A stretch of 60,000 nucleotides of DNA, from assembly GCA_009760855.2 (NCBI GenBank), contig WPIO01000058.1, positions 377,501 through 437,500 on the forward strand. Direction: 5' to 3'. Shown here piece by piece: positions 1-13,193 of the stretch. A program made the translations under genes and the position numbers. Origin of the DNA: Cristatella mucedo (Eukaryota; Bryozoa; Phylactolaemata; Cristatellidae). The stretch's first letter is position 1, and each line of letters starts with the position of its first letter. Below the pieces are notes generated by a model that saw nothing but the letters and a program-made list of their open reading frames with translations, searched no databases and was not told the DNA's origin.

Positions 1-142
1 AGATACCTAGCACTCCCGCCGAAATCCATTCGTGATGGCCTAGTCCCTCGGCCGAGTTCTAATCCCATATGATAGCAAACATACCGAACAGCTTTACTCT
101 TACACAATGCACTTGATAGCTAAAGTCAATACAGAACAAAAA

Positions 143-256
143 CATATATATATATATAATATATATATATATATGTATATATATATACATACATACATAT
201 ACATATACATATATATATACACACACATATACATATACATATACATATTACAACAA
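143..256. repeat. Interrupted (TA)n / (TACA)n microsatellite
   Basis: About 110 bp of TA dinucleotides with ATAC interruptions. It abuts the 3' end of a minus-strand SINE copy. The long open frame over it is just the repeat translated. Confidence 0.95.
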
Positions 257-390
257 ATACATCTCTATAGAGCCTTAAGAGTACTTAATCTCTATTCCAG
301 TTAGCATATGCCGACAGGCTTGAACCGAAGACCTCGGCTGTCAAATGCAAGCAACTTATCCCATGTCCTTGACACGGTAGCTACACAGAT
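257..390 (-). mobile_element. tRNA-derived SINE, family B
   Basis: On the minus strand: a box-B-like GGTTCAAGCC, then GCATATG, then the tail GGAATAGAGATTAAGTACTC. The same order occurs at 26060, 43440 and 45330. The 3' end leads into (TA)n. The copy is mutated and its 5' edge is uncertain. Confidence 0.6.
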
Positions 391-478
391 CGATGCTTTG
401 ATGGTGCAGAGCAGACTCAGACGCAGACTCGTCTGGCAGCCGAGCGACTGGCGGACATTTCACTCTGGGAGCACTCAC

Positions 479-694
479 CCACTATGAGGACTCCGTCCTT
501 AGCCCAGGACGAGTGCATCGGCAGTGGAGGGAGGTTGTCTGCAGTGGACAGCTCGATGCTGCGCAGGCGCAACCAGTGGAAGCTCTTGACTTTTCCGACG
601 TCCTGGGTCATGGAAATCGTCTTCTGCACCAGCGGAGGAGCGTGAGTGCTCGAGAGTGACGAGGTAGCAGCGGCAGCTGCAAGCGCATCGCTGC
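479..694 (-). CDS. DmX-like exon 24 (last exon in window)
   Basis: 216 nt, residues 1328-1399 plus one base. Donor ATAGTGG|GTGAGT. It carries [19 protein letters not shown] and [12 protein letters not shown], matching the vertebrate WVLLRSIDLVSSVDGTPSLP and LSWVRDGILVVG. The acceptor CTGTAG|GC at 694 is preferred; CTTGCAG|CT at 676 is an in-phase alternative. The transcript continues beyond the left edge. Confidence 0.92.
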
Positions 695-3600
695 CTACAG
701 TGCGAGCCAAGTGACCAGATAGCATTACTACAGGGCAGACGTCAAGCTATGCTACATCAGTGAGCAGCCAGCCAGTCAACCAACCAATCAGCGAGCAGAT
801 AGCCGGAAGGCGGCACAGCCGAGCGGCTGCACACAGCAGGTCATCCAGCTCAGGAGGTCACCGGCGTACTGGGTTCTTTTGCCCTTAAAACTAGGCGGGG
901 TCTATCTCCAGTAAGGGGAGTCGGTAACTGCAAAATGTAAAATGGCTGTAAAATAGCTGTAAAATGGCCTACAGTGCAAAAAATTAAAAATCAGACAGGA
1001 ATGCCAATGGTCTAAAGAAGAAGCCCACATTGGCACTGTGAAATAAAGTGCACGTACCAGCACATTGTGGCCACCTTACCATCACAGGCTTAAGCCAAGG
1101 GGCAGGCCCTTAACATTTCTAGGCACCCAAGAACTTGAGGGGTGAGGAGGCACAACTAGAGAGAAAAAGTATCAGTAAGGTCTTTTAAAATGACTGGCAA
1201 ACTCTAGAGGTTATAAATCTAGCATAAAAAAAAACTTTATTGCAATGTATTGTAGCCATGTCAGGTATATAAAATGTGCATGAAACATGTCAGTAACATT
1301 TTATTCATTTTTAGTGCTAAAATGAAGCTGCAGCTCCACGATTGCAAGAGCCTGTCTGAGCAACTCGGGCCTAGAACAAACCAATTGGTCACAAACATCT
1401 GGCGTTATCGCTCTTCAACCTTGATAGAAGTGGATGAACAGATGAGATTTGACCTACATGTACCGTGGGCATGTACCTAGGCACCATACCATCTACTTTT
1501 CTTACTTAAATCGGTTAGCTATACCTCGTACGAACCTCAAATGCTTTAGAGACTATGCATTTAGTCCATACGCTACCAAGCCTAGAACTCACTCCTGACT
1601 GACGTCACGACACTCACTGACTTGACGACATTGAAAACAAGCTTAAAACGCACCGGTTTTCCACAGCATTTAGTGAGTCTTTGTGATTCGTCCTTTGTGT
1701 GAGTATGCATGCTGACACTGCACATGTTACCATTAGCCATATTTTACATGTTGACCCTGTGCATGTCACCTCTAACCATGTTATGTTTGTTGATATTGTG
1801 CATGTTACCACTAATCATTTGACCATGTTTCCTTTACAGCATATGTAAACGGCTTTGAAAGAGGTCAAGTTCTCTGAGGGTGCTCTACAAATGTGTTATT
1901 ATTATTCTTATTCTTAGTATTGTTATTATTATTACTGTGAGTCCACTATCCTATTCATTCCCGAGATAATCAGTGGCATTCGGGTCCCTTCTAGGTCACT
2001 CTATTAGCAGAATAGGTCCTAATCCCCAATCTCAACAAGGTTGCGAAAAAATATTGAATAAGCTTAGCAGTGTGCTTAGGATCATTATTCTATATATCAT
2101 CATTATTCATTATCATTACCCACATGTTCTTTATGACTTTGTGGAGTTACAGACGGAGATACATTACATTTTGTCCGGTGCAGAATGCTTAGCCCATTAC
2201 TACAGAGCATGACAACTTTGCCGCTAAATGTCACCGTCTTCCGAATGACGATACATTGACTGCACGTTTGCAGCTACTTAGTATGGTGAATTTACTACCA
2301 TCACTCCATACAGCTTTACAGCAGTCTTTGTAGGTCCAGTTTGCTCGTGCCCTAGCCCATTGCAAACAAGCTGATTTGCGCTTACTGAACTGGTGGCTTT
2401 TGAGCAAACATGCCTTGTTTTTCAAGTCACTGCCTATTTATAACGACCGTAGCCATCTTCTTCTTCATCATCTTCCTCATGCAATCTTACCAATTTGCAA
2501 TTTATTAGCAACGCTGCAAAATCCCAGTTGGTGCGGTGTCCGCAGCTGGCCCTTTGAAAAGGCGGTCAATTCTAGTTTCAGACATGCCAAATGTCGATAG
2601 CTTGCGGTTTGCAAATGAATAGTCCGGCACTGTAACTTTCGTATTATTGCACCAGACTAAATATTTCCATAAACAAGCAATGCAGTCGTTTTCAAGAAGC
2701 AACCAAATGCATAGATGTGCCATTTAAAATAAATCTAGTGGGTCGAAGACGCATTCTCTCGTTATTTTGTTGCTGTATACACACCAGCTTACGAAAACGT
2801 AACCGTGACAGCCACTTTTCATTGGGTGCTTTTGCCCTCCATGCATCGGTTAGAAAAGGTTAGCAGTCGAATGATAAGAATTCATCGTAAATGAGGGTTT
2901 GCCAAGACTTTTGCACTCTGGTGTAGGTCGAGCAGCCCAGCTGCCTCCAACACACAGCCCAACGAGGGGGGGGGTAGGGGGATAGACCATTCCACATGCT
3001 TATACTTTCGGTCCACACCTGTCTCTCTAGGTATGTGCTACCTGCCCACCATCATGCCACCATCGATAGCAGCTTTCTCCAATTGAATGACTGTTGGACC
3101 AGCTTACAATTTCTCGGCAACCTAGCATCACTTAAAGACTGGAAAATAAATGTAGCATTAAAATTGGCCCTGCAAGCACATCCTCTTTAGTTGACATTTG
3201 CCTATGCATGGCAGTAAGCGTGTTCAAATTGAATGATGATAAAACCAACTAAATAGCTATGGGCAAACCTACTGTTCCCCAGAAATGCTCGGCTGGCCCT
3301 CAAAATGGACATGGATAGCATATCTCCTGTGAAACTTGCAAGAAATAAGGAGTCCTGTTCCAAATTGATCTTCAACTACCTGACTGCTTCGGCTCCACGA
3401 TCAATTATATCTACGTTTGGCTACAGGTATGTACCATGGCAAACACTCGGTCAACAGGCTTATATAAGGATAGCACAGCAAAGCTGGTTCCTGCATTCGT
3501 GACCACTTTTCTGGGCTTCTGCAACTCATTATCCCCACGTATTCCGGCCTTTGCAACCAGGTGCTAACAGTTGGTGCAAATTCTCAGCAGCTGAGCATGT

Positions 3601-6600
3601 CTGTCTCGAACTTAAAAACTGTCACCGCATTTTACCATTTCTCACCGACCTGCATTGATGCCTTATCAAGTGTCGCATCGAGGTCAAGAGTCTGTCCCTC
3701 ACTTTTAGTTACCTTCACTCTCTTGCACCAGCCTACCTATCCGAACTACCTACCCCTCAAACTTGACATGGTAACATCTGCTATTCTGACTCACGTCATT
3801 TAGCTGTGCCTCTAACAGACCTCAAATCGTTTGAAGACCGTAACCTCAGTTTGCATGCTCCCAAATGAAGTAAATGTCCAAATCGCCACTAAGCTGGCCA
3901 TGCCGACCACAGTCAGGTTACCATCCGTGCTAGCTTTTTAACCAGGCTCAGCAACAATTACTTTCAGCTCTTGCATTCGGCAACGGAATAAATATTTGGA
4001 GGTATATGGTGTGCAAGACAGTGAGTGATCAATAGGCCAGTGACATATGCACTCGGTGGCCAGTTTATGCGTAAAAACTGGGCAACGGAAAAGAACGTGA
4101 AAACCTAACCTTTCTGTTGGACAGCTCCTAAAAGTGATATGGAGGACGACAGCTTAAAATGGCTACACGGTGAAACAATAGGATTAATTTCTACTAAGCT
4201 AGCTTCCGGTTCTGCCATTCTATTGCAGATAAATGACTTAATCGATATTGCCTAGCTGCAATGATAACTTTGCTAACAAATTTTCCTCCAGCCTTGGCCG
4301 CAAATTCCATCAGTCTTAGATAAGACATTCCCGAGTTAAATGGACAGATCGACCCGATGCTTATAAGTTGAGAAAAGGAACTCAAGACAGCAGTTCACAA
4401 GCAGGCTGTACGGTCAGGCTAAAGAAGGTCAGGACTACACAAATAATTAAGCAGCTTAAGGTCAGAGGAGTGCAAACACAGCCCATATCTGAAATGCTGA
4501 AACCACCGAGCATCAGGTCACATCTCTGATGCAAAGCCCATCGACAAACTAACACGCACGCGCACACACGTACAAGACGCACGCACAAGCACAGATGGAC
4601 ACGAAACACACAGACATACACATACATTTCGTGCACACCAGCCAGCATTGTCTAGCACATATCTGCAGTTATTCACCAACTGCTAGAGAGGCAATCATTC
4701 AACTACAACATAGCAACTAGCCATGAGGGTTAGGATATGGCTAAAACAGCCGTCAACCACTAACTTTATCTGTGATAGCCCTGCTAGATGCTTGCACCTC
4801 AATAGTGACAGTGTCGGTGCTTGCACAATGGCACTTACGATGCAACAGCAAGATACACGATGGGTAATAATAATAATAATAATATATTTGCATAGCACCC
4901 TCAGAAAACTTGATCTCTTGCTAAGCACTTTACTATGGAAACTCAAGTGCAGCAAAAAGAAAATACATACCAGCGGTATTTTCCGGACTGACTATTGAGT
5001 CTGACACTTCACCGTTGACGGGAGAGAAAAAGATTATCTTGGAACCGACGGCAACAGTCAGTATGTGGCTGCCATTTTCCATTGGAGCCCAGTCCAGCTG
5101 GACCAGGTGTTTCTGTACAAGGACTCCGGACTTGTTGCCTTTTTCTGCAATGCTCTTCTTGACACTAAATCGAAAGAAAGGCAGCTGTGTGAAGAAACCC
5201 GTTCTATTTACCGTGCAACTAACTAATGTCCAGCCTAGCTTCTTTCCCTGTCAAGAACGGGCTTGCGCATCACTCTCAGTCGAGAGACAAACTTGCAGCT
5301 TTTAAGAAAGGGCAACACAACAAAGGGCCACCTACCTCACAAGTGCCCCTTCGCTCTGCAAAATGCCAGCCAGCAACTCGGCGATGTTCCCTCTTCAACC
5401 GGCTACAGAGCTCTTGATTCTCTTGTACTTACAAACGGCCACTCTAGGAATCGAGAAATTCTCCAACAACACTTAGCTGGCATTCTCTCCCTCCCCCACC
5501 CGTCCTCACTTTGCCTCTGGGAATTAAGATTCCCATCTTCTTTTTAACCGCTGATCTATGCCATTGATCTATGTCGTTAGTCTGCGTCATTGTCTAGCGC
5601 CATTTCTGAAGTGCCACTTGGTAGCTCTCACAGGACAGCAGACAGCATCAGCACAGCGAGAGAAACGGCCGGAAAATAGACTAACTAGCTTCGAGCCTCA
5701 TGCCAGCTACTCACTCCGTTGCTACCACTCTCCGTCCACACATGGCGGCATAACCAGGTGGCTATGGGCATCGTCATGCTGCTAGGATGGACAAGCGTGT
5801 TGACGAAGGGTTCTAGCATGCCACATAAGAACGACCAAAATTGTCAGGCGATTAATGTCACTAATATCTGCCAAGGCAGTTGAAGCCACATATCCTAAGG
5901 AGGCAATGTCATTCGACTACTCATGTTATGTTTACAAAACGGGCATGCGTGCCGGCTGCAGCAGCATCGGCAGCGACAGCACGGCCATGGCAGGGCCCTG
6001 CGCAACGGAGCTGCCAGGCTGCACAGCCCACGTGCCACGATCAGCCGAGCTCAGCATTTCGGGAAGGATGAGAAGAGGAAGTTTACGAGACGTAATTCAT
6101 AGGAGTCGCTAGTGTGGAGCTCGATTGACATGGGTCTGACTGGCACCGATGGCCGGGAAAAGGCTTTGTGATCTCATTTGTAAAATATTTTCATAAAATA
6201 TATATTTTAAGAATATAAAGTTATATAAGATATTTAAAATGTATACTTACAGTTTTGAAAGGCAGAAGAGTGGGTAAGATTTGCTCACACCAGAGGCAGT
6301 GGCCGATGGTTAGGAAGACCTGCACTGAACGCACATACTCTGTCAGCGGCTGTTCCCACAGCCAACCATAACCGTGGCGTTCGCTTGCTTCCATAAATGC
6401 TGCTACGCCTCAGATCAGTTTCACCCAGCAGCTGCCTAAGCAACACCGTCCAGTATATAGCACGCTGATGGGTGCACAGTTAAAATCCACCCTGCACAAA
6501 AGAGCCCATTGAGTAGGTGCCTGCACACGAAGGTCGACACCGAGGGCACACCCCCACAACGAGACCCTTGCATGAGTACACACGTAATATCGGAGGACCA

Positions 6601-9600
6601 CTGTGGAGCAATGCCCGTGGCAGGCTTCTTTGCCTACTACGCTTTTCACCATTTGCACTGCACTGGGAACACTAATGAATGGATTTCCGATAACGATGCT
6701 CAGAAAAGTCACCGGCACTGGCTCAACGCAAACAGACCGTGCAGTGCAAAGCGTGGCCGCCCACTGGCTAGGTATAGCAGCCAGATCTGTAGACATGCCC
6801 TCTGGAGTTAATGGCTTTACATCAAGCTTTGCAGCTGAATGTGAGTGCCTCCAGAGTGAGCAGCAGACGACAAAATGAAAGCTTTTGGAATTCAGCCATG
6901 CCGCCGAGCACACAACATATGGGGTGACAGAGGTTATGGACATTGCTAATGCTCTGGGAAGAATATTCATAATGAGCATCCCAATTAATAGCAAATAATC
7001 GTGTAATAACTGGAGCAATATAAATTAAAATGGTGGCTCTGATTTTGCATCCAGCGCAATAATGGGTAACTGGTCGGTGCATACAAAAAAGAATCTCGCC
7101 TCTTCAGAAGGTAGTATGGATAAGAAAAACCATGCTTCGAACGGCAGGGGTAGCTGACAGTAGAAGCAGCTCTTATTCTTATGATAAAAGTAACTGAAAC
7201 TTGAATCATTCCTGGTCGACTTACATTTCAATCCAAAAGAGGGTGATGCATTGCCAAAAGATCTTAACTCGGGGAAGCGCTTTAAAATCTCAACAGCAAA
7301 TTAGATTAAGCAGGTTCAGGTAATAAAAACGTTAGCTACAGCTGCAAGCAGGTAGAGCTGAATTACGATGTAACAGGCTAGCCGCAAGCAGCCAGATTAT
7401 GGCAAGCATAAACAATCAAACAGAAGCAACGATCAGCGAACGATGCCAAACAGAAGCGTGCAGCAGCGCTGTGGTCAGCAGCGCAGTGGTCAGCGCCGCT
7501 GTGTCAGCACCAGCCGATCCTCATCGGCTGGTGCATTTTACCTCACCTATGTATAGTGCTGTAACTGGGAACAGTTCCAGCAAAGGCTGCCGCCACTGAA
7601 CGGCGCTGCCTGGCAACAGAAGGAGCACACCGCCATCTGGCAGGGAGGTCAAGAGTTGAAGCAACATCGACTGCAGTGGTGAAAGGCAGGCAGCGGTACA
7701 TTTGACCAGACTCAAGCAAGAATCCAACACCACTAGCTACAGCAGCTAAATGTGCCGACAGCATCCGACGAAGTACTAGCTGCAGGTTCGTTAATTGACT
7801 CCACAGCTCCGGCCTGCACCTAGGATCCATTCAAAATTCGCCCGGTGCACCTTTGGATCACACCGGATGAGAGGCAGATATGAACACGGTGGAAGGAGGC
7901 CGGGATTGGGATGGCAAACAGCACAGCTGACATAGACACTAGCTGCAGACATGCAGCTCCGTGTCTTGCCTGACGTTCACATCACAATCACAGCCGATGT
8001 CTGAAAAGTCGTGGCATTTGCAACCGACAGTGACGTGCATTGGGGTAACTGCACCCACGACGATGCTACAGACAAGCATGGACCGAGGCAGACCAGCAGC
8101 AAGCATAGCAACAGCAGAGCAGCCAATCAGCACAGCAGCTCCACACCATCCTCCGAAATCACTGACCTTTGGATCGTACTAAGGCTAGGTATGGACGGCA
8201 CGTGAGGCATGCGTGCCACCGAGTTAACCGGAGAGATGTCGTGCGATGACGAATGGCTGCTCAGTTGCATCTTGAAGAAGTTCTCCGAGGACAGCACGGT
8301 GCTTATTTTCCGCTCGTTGCCCAGTATGCACGACAGGTCGATTTCGGCTTTTGCGTCCGGTATGAAAATGTTCTTTAGCTCGATAGTATCCTCCAGCATC
8401 CACTCGCAGCCACCTGAGCGCATCGTGGCCATTTGCACACTCGACAGTCGAATCGGCACGGTTTTAACTGCCAGCGGCTCAGACAGAGAGCGGCAGCAGC
8501 AGCAGCAGCAGCAGCTCGGCCAGCAGACGACGGCATTCGAGAGACGACCTCGGCTGCGGCCCAGTCATTGGCCGGCCGACGTCGGGTGCGAAACACCCCC
8601 CCCCCCCCGATATGCCACAATCAAAGAATATGGCGGCTGCCAACAGAATTGCAGCATTTGACGCTACTCACCCGTCGATTCGCACTCGTAGACCGACACG
8701 TACAGATTTACGAATTTGCTGTGAGGATCGTCACGAGCGGCACGAACTGCACCGAACCTGTAGGCGATGGCGATGCGTCCGGTGTAGGCGCAGCTGACTG
8801 TGATCGGCCGACCTGCGAGCATGACAGGTCCTTTGATTAGGTCACGCATCGTCGTCGCCGAGCAAGCGAAACAATCGGAAACAACGCTTGAGTCCCGGCA
8901 GGCCAAAAGCAGGCCACACACACACAGCAGCACACAGCGATAGCAGTGGTGGCAGCTTACGCAGGTCGGCAAACAAATCACTGCTATGGCTGTCATATCG
9001 AGCCTGCATGCAGAGTATGCAGAGCCGACAGCAGCTGACAGACGAGACGCAAGCTCGCATATAAAGCCAAGGGGTGCTGGGTGAATGCCGACAGTGCCTA
9101 ACCGGCTCCTACCGGTGCAATGGTAGCCCCCTTCCCCCCCCCCCCCCGAGCGTTAGGCTTCTCCAGCTGCGGCCAAGCATCAGCCACCCCGTAACCTGGA
9201 CAGTGTACCTGCCATTGCTGCTCTTGCCGACATGGCTACACCAAGAATGCTAACATGTTCTCGGAAAAAAAGATCACTATCTGCTCAAGGGGGCAAGCTT
9301 TTTGTTTTTAACTGGCTTCTTCAGCCACTGAAGGACCCTTTCATTCTGTTACTGCCTGAACGAGGGCAAATTCAGCCGGGCTCCAGAATTCTATCGAGAA
9401 TCATCGGTTCCAATGATCCACGGTCCAGATTACCTTAAACCTCGGCTCATTTGAACTAGTGAAATCCAAACCTGAATTATTCGACGACAGCGGAAAACCG
9501 TAGGCAATACCACTCGAGGCCCTCATTTGGCATTGATGAAGCTGTGGCACACCTGGCACACTGATGACGCTGCTGTCGTCACCGGCCATGGTCCATTCGA

Positions 9601-12600
9601 GCCAGCTATACTTCCCGTCGCCGCTGACCGAGCAGTTCCAGAAGCGTATGAAGCCGTCGCTGCATGCTGTCACTATTAGGTAAGGTGCAAAGCAAGCCGG
9701 ATATATGGTGGATGAGCTTGGTTGTCCAGCAGCTGCCGTAGCATACAGCACCTCCACACCATCGGGTAGATTCAGTTTCTCACTATAAACCTAATGCCAG
9801 AGAAAAAATGACAGATGATTATAGCCCAGGCAAGCAGTCCTCTGCATCGAGACGACCCAATTGGCAAAGGCCACAAAGAAATTCAGCAATCAGAGCAATG
9901 CACACTCCCACGAAGAATCACTAGTACGAGAGGGCACCTTGCACTCCAACACAGCCTGGTAAGAGCTTCGATACCCAACAACGATCCATTCAATAAGTAC
10001 CTTTAATCAACAGTAGCATGAAGTCACGAACGGAGGGAGTGACAGAACCAGCAACAAGGTTCCACTTGTGCTAAGCCAACGATACATTGCACATAGACTC
10101 AGACAGTAGAGAACATCACTCATTATGGGTGAACTTGTTTAAATACTTGTTCAGCTGCTTTTGATTTCAAAATCCATACATTTCCACGACAGGCAGATAA
10201 CTCAAGTATGACTTATTGTGCAAGGCAGCTTGCAGCAATGCATTCTGTGGGTGGTAATTCTTTACAGGGGCTTAATTTATGGTGCTAAAAAATTCTATGC
10301 TTTGACTCTTTGAATGCATATTATGTATCGCACATACGAGCACACACCTGCACACACAAACTAAAAAATGACAAATTACTACTGACACGTTTGATAAAGT
10401 AAAAAAAAAAAACTAAGACATCGGCGCAGGGCAGTGTGTACAATATAAATATACCGGGTCATACAAAACGTCGATCTCGGAATCTGACACCGACGACAAA
10501 CTTGGGGATAAATCGGGATCAATCATAGCAATGTCCAGGTTTGTGTGGGGAGACTAGGAGACACGGAGTGCTCACGGCTGACTAGTTTCTATGGCAAGAG
10601 TGCTTTTGGTCGGCTACAACAAGCATCTCCCGATTTCTTTCAACGAGGCATGCACTCGACGACAGCACTACGAGTTCAGCAACTGCCTTTAAAAATGCAG
10701 TGACTTTTTTAGACACCACAAACAACTTAGCTTTGATAAGTCTTGTGTAATGTCATTCTGGTTGGGTGCATAATATTGGGTACAAGAAGGCAACAAGAAG
10801 CATCAAAACTTGCATTAAAAAACCATCAGAACTGTGATGCTGCTCAGTTTGCTTACGATTGCTTACGAAGTTGAGAAGAGCAATCATTTTGAGACACTAA
10901 TGTAACCAGCACAGCATCAAAACATTCCAAAGCCCAGCACTAGTATGCACCACACGTGAAATGGGGACAAAACTACCGGTAGCCCACAGATAACATCAGC
11001 GCCACAGCCCAGCCAGCCCTGAAAACTCAATTTATGCTGCTGTCTATTTACTAGTGCAGAAATACAGAGCTACTAGCAATTCAAAATTCCGAAATCATAA
11101 GGAATGGTGGCTTCTGTACAGTGTCACATCGAATAGAGATATGTTAGCAGTTAAATATTGCTGCTTGAGTTTCCGAAGTTACCTGGAAATTTAAGGAGCT
11201 TGCCTACCCGTGGTCTGGCGAAAAGGAGTCGACTAGTTCAGTGGGTGCAGCATGACTTAATCAACGAGGGGCATCATATCCAACAGCCTTGAAACAGTGC
11301 CGAGCAGTAGTCACTTACTTAAGCACGACAGCCCGTTTTCTGGAACTGCTGGGATGCGAATAGCAATCATAACGACAGAACAGGTAGAATTTGTTTTGCT
11401 TTAGCCAGTGACTGGTACTACTGTAACCTTGATAATCAGGAGCAATCCACAAACTATTGAGAGCTAGGTAGCCCATCAGACTCAAATCTACTTAATACCG
11501 AATACCAGGACTGTAAACAACAGAGCTGTCGAGTTTATATACTTGACTAAGTGCCCGAACTAAATCCCTTTACGTCGTATGAATGTATGCACAAACCCAT
11601 TCAGGGTTCGGATGAAAAAGAGTCCTGTTCCTGTGACGAGCAGGCTGCAGACGATTTGGAGCATTCGGGACTGAGAGGGCATGCAGAGACATCACCAACG
11701 AGGTTCACATGGATCGAGCATGCAAGAGACAGAAAAACCATTTGTACCTGCTTTCAGGAGGCCTGGTGGGAGGTTAAACACATCCCACCAACTATCACAT
11801 TAATCATTTCATAACAACACTCAAGGTAGAATGTGGTAGAAATGTTGGTGGTGCACCATGGGCTATTCTTACATGAAACTTAAAAAAAAGTACAAATTAT
11901 GGAACAAACGAGGGCAACCAGATAAGTTAGCCTGACCGAGACAGTCACAAAGAATTACCACAGCTTTTAGAGATTCTCAATTATAACCAAAACTTTTGAC
12001 TGCCGAAAGAAAGAGTTCCTATCCTTGCGCGATTCACAGTACAGTGTTGCCAATGGGCGGTGCCAAAAAAATTTATGACGGATCTACACAGCAGTACCCG
12101 AGCTAAACCTTGGAAAAACTCAGCACAAGCATAACATAGCGACGTGCAGCAGCAGTAACTAGCTTACCTTATCAGTCTGAACTTTAAACTGAGGCCCTAG
12201 CTTTGTATCAAATCGAGGTTCTGACGACGTTTCACTGCTAGCATCGTCCTCAGGGCTACTGCCTGTGTCGGCAGCAGGATTCTCAGAAGGCTCGCCATTG
12301 CCATCTTTCGTGTTGGAGCCGTCTTCAAAAGCGAAAATAGCACCATAACATGCCGACTCGTGCGTTACTAACAGCACTATAACTCATAAGAAGCATCCAA
12401 GTGAAAGCACACACGACACTAGACTGAGTGGTAGGCAGCCGTGTATACCAGAAGCGCTCCAAAATAAAGTCATCGGTACAAGGAGAGGCACTCACACTTG
12501 AATCACAGCTTTCACTGGGCAGAGAGGGTGGAAAAGAGAGCCACCATAGACTTTTCTGGCTGATACCAATAATAGCAATAGCAGACATGTATATCATAAA

Positions 12601-13077
12601 CTGAGAAAAGTAAATCTCTCTCTGGACATATTGGATATGCTGGAAATGAAATAGAACTGCATAGTGGATTTGGCCTTATTCTGAGCAAAAACAAACCGTC
12701 AACTGCAGTCCCTGAATTGGCGGTCATTTACGATATTCGTGATAGTCACGATACGCTCTGCCATGGCCTTTCCCGGGAGACTGGACGCTCAGGTTACATC
12801 AACTCCGAGACTTCAAAGCGACAGACGCCCATTCTACTATGAACCAATCGCCCGGACGGCAAGGCATCGGCAAGAAGAGGGGGTCAGAGCCTATACCAAA
12901 GCATGCCTCCAGCAGAGTAATGCTTATTCTTGTGAGCAGCTCAGCAAGCAAGCAAGCTTGCGGTCGTACGAAGACGGTAGAGACGGAGACCGGCGAGCCT
13001 GGAGATACACGCGGTGGTGCCACGGTAGGACCGCACCGGCTGCAGCTACTTCCATGCAGCAGGCACACACGTGTGCG

Positions 13078-13122
<45 letters not shown>

Positions 13123-13154
13123 GCACACACACACACGCACACACACACACACAC

Positions 13155-13193
<39 letters not shown>

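Larger units (their letters stand above)
1..478 (-). other. Intron 24 of the DmX-like gene (partial), with a SINE and (TA)n
   Basis: Begins at the donor after exon 24 and continues past the left edge. It contains a minus-strand SINE relic (about 257-390) and an interrupted (TA)n array. No other coding signal seen. Confidence 0.7.
695..4970 (-). other. Intron 23 of the DmX-like gene
   Basis: A 4.3-kb intron filled largely with decayed plus-strand LINE sequence (about 1500-1940 and 3230-3990), a second LINE-family tail near 2100-2165 and a minus-strand LINE tail at 4862-4945. Nothing recognisable at 720-1490 or 2170-3220. Confidence 0.75.

Noticed and set aside
8434-9434. Exon 20 extended to 9434 or 9441 and exon 21 started at 8886 or 8830
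   Set aside because: Some of these combinations keep phase, but they insert 30 or more residues into a block that is continuous in the family; the donor at 9553 with the acceptor at 8812 gives the conserved GRPITVSC join.
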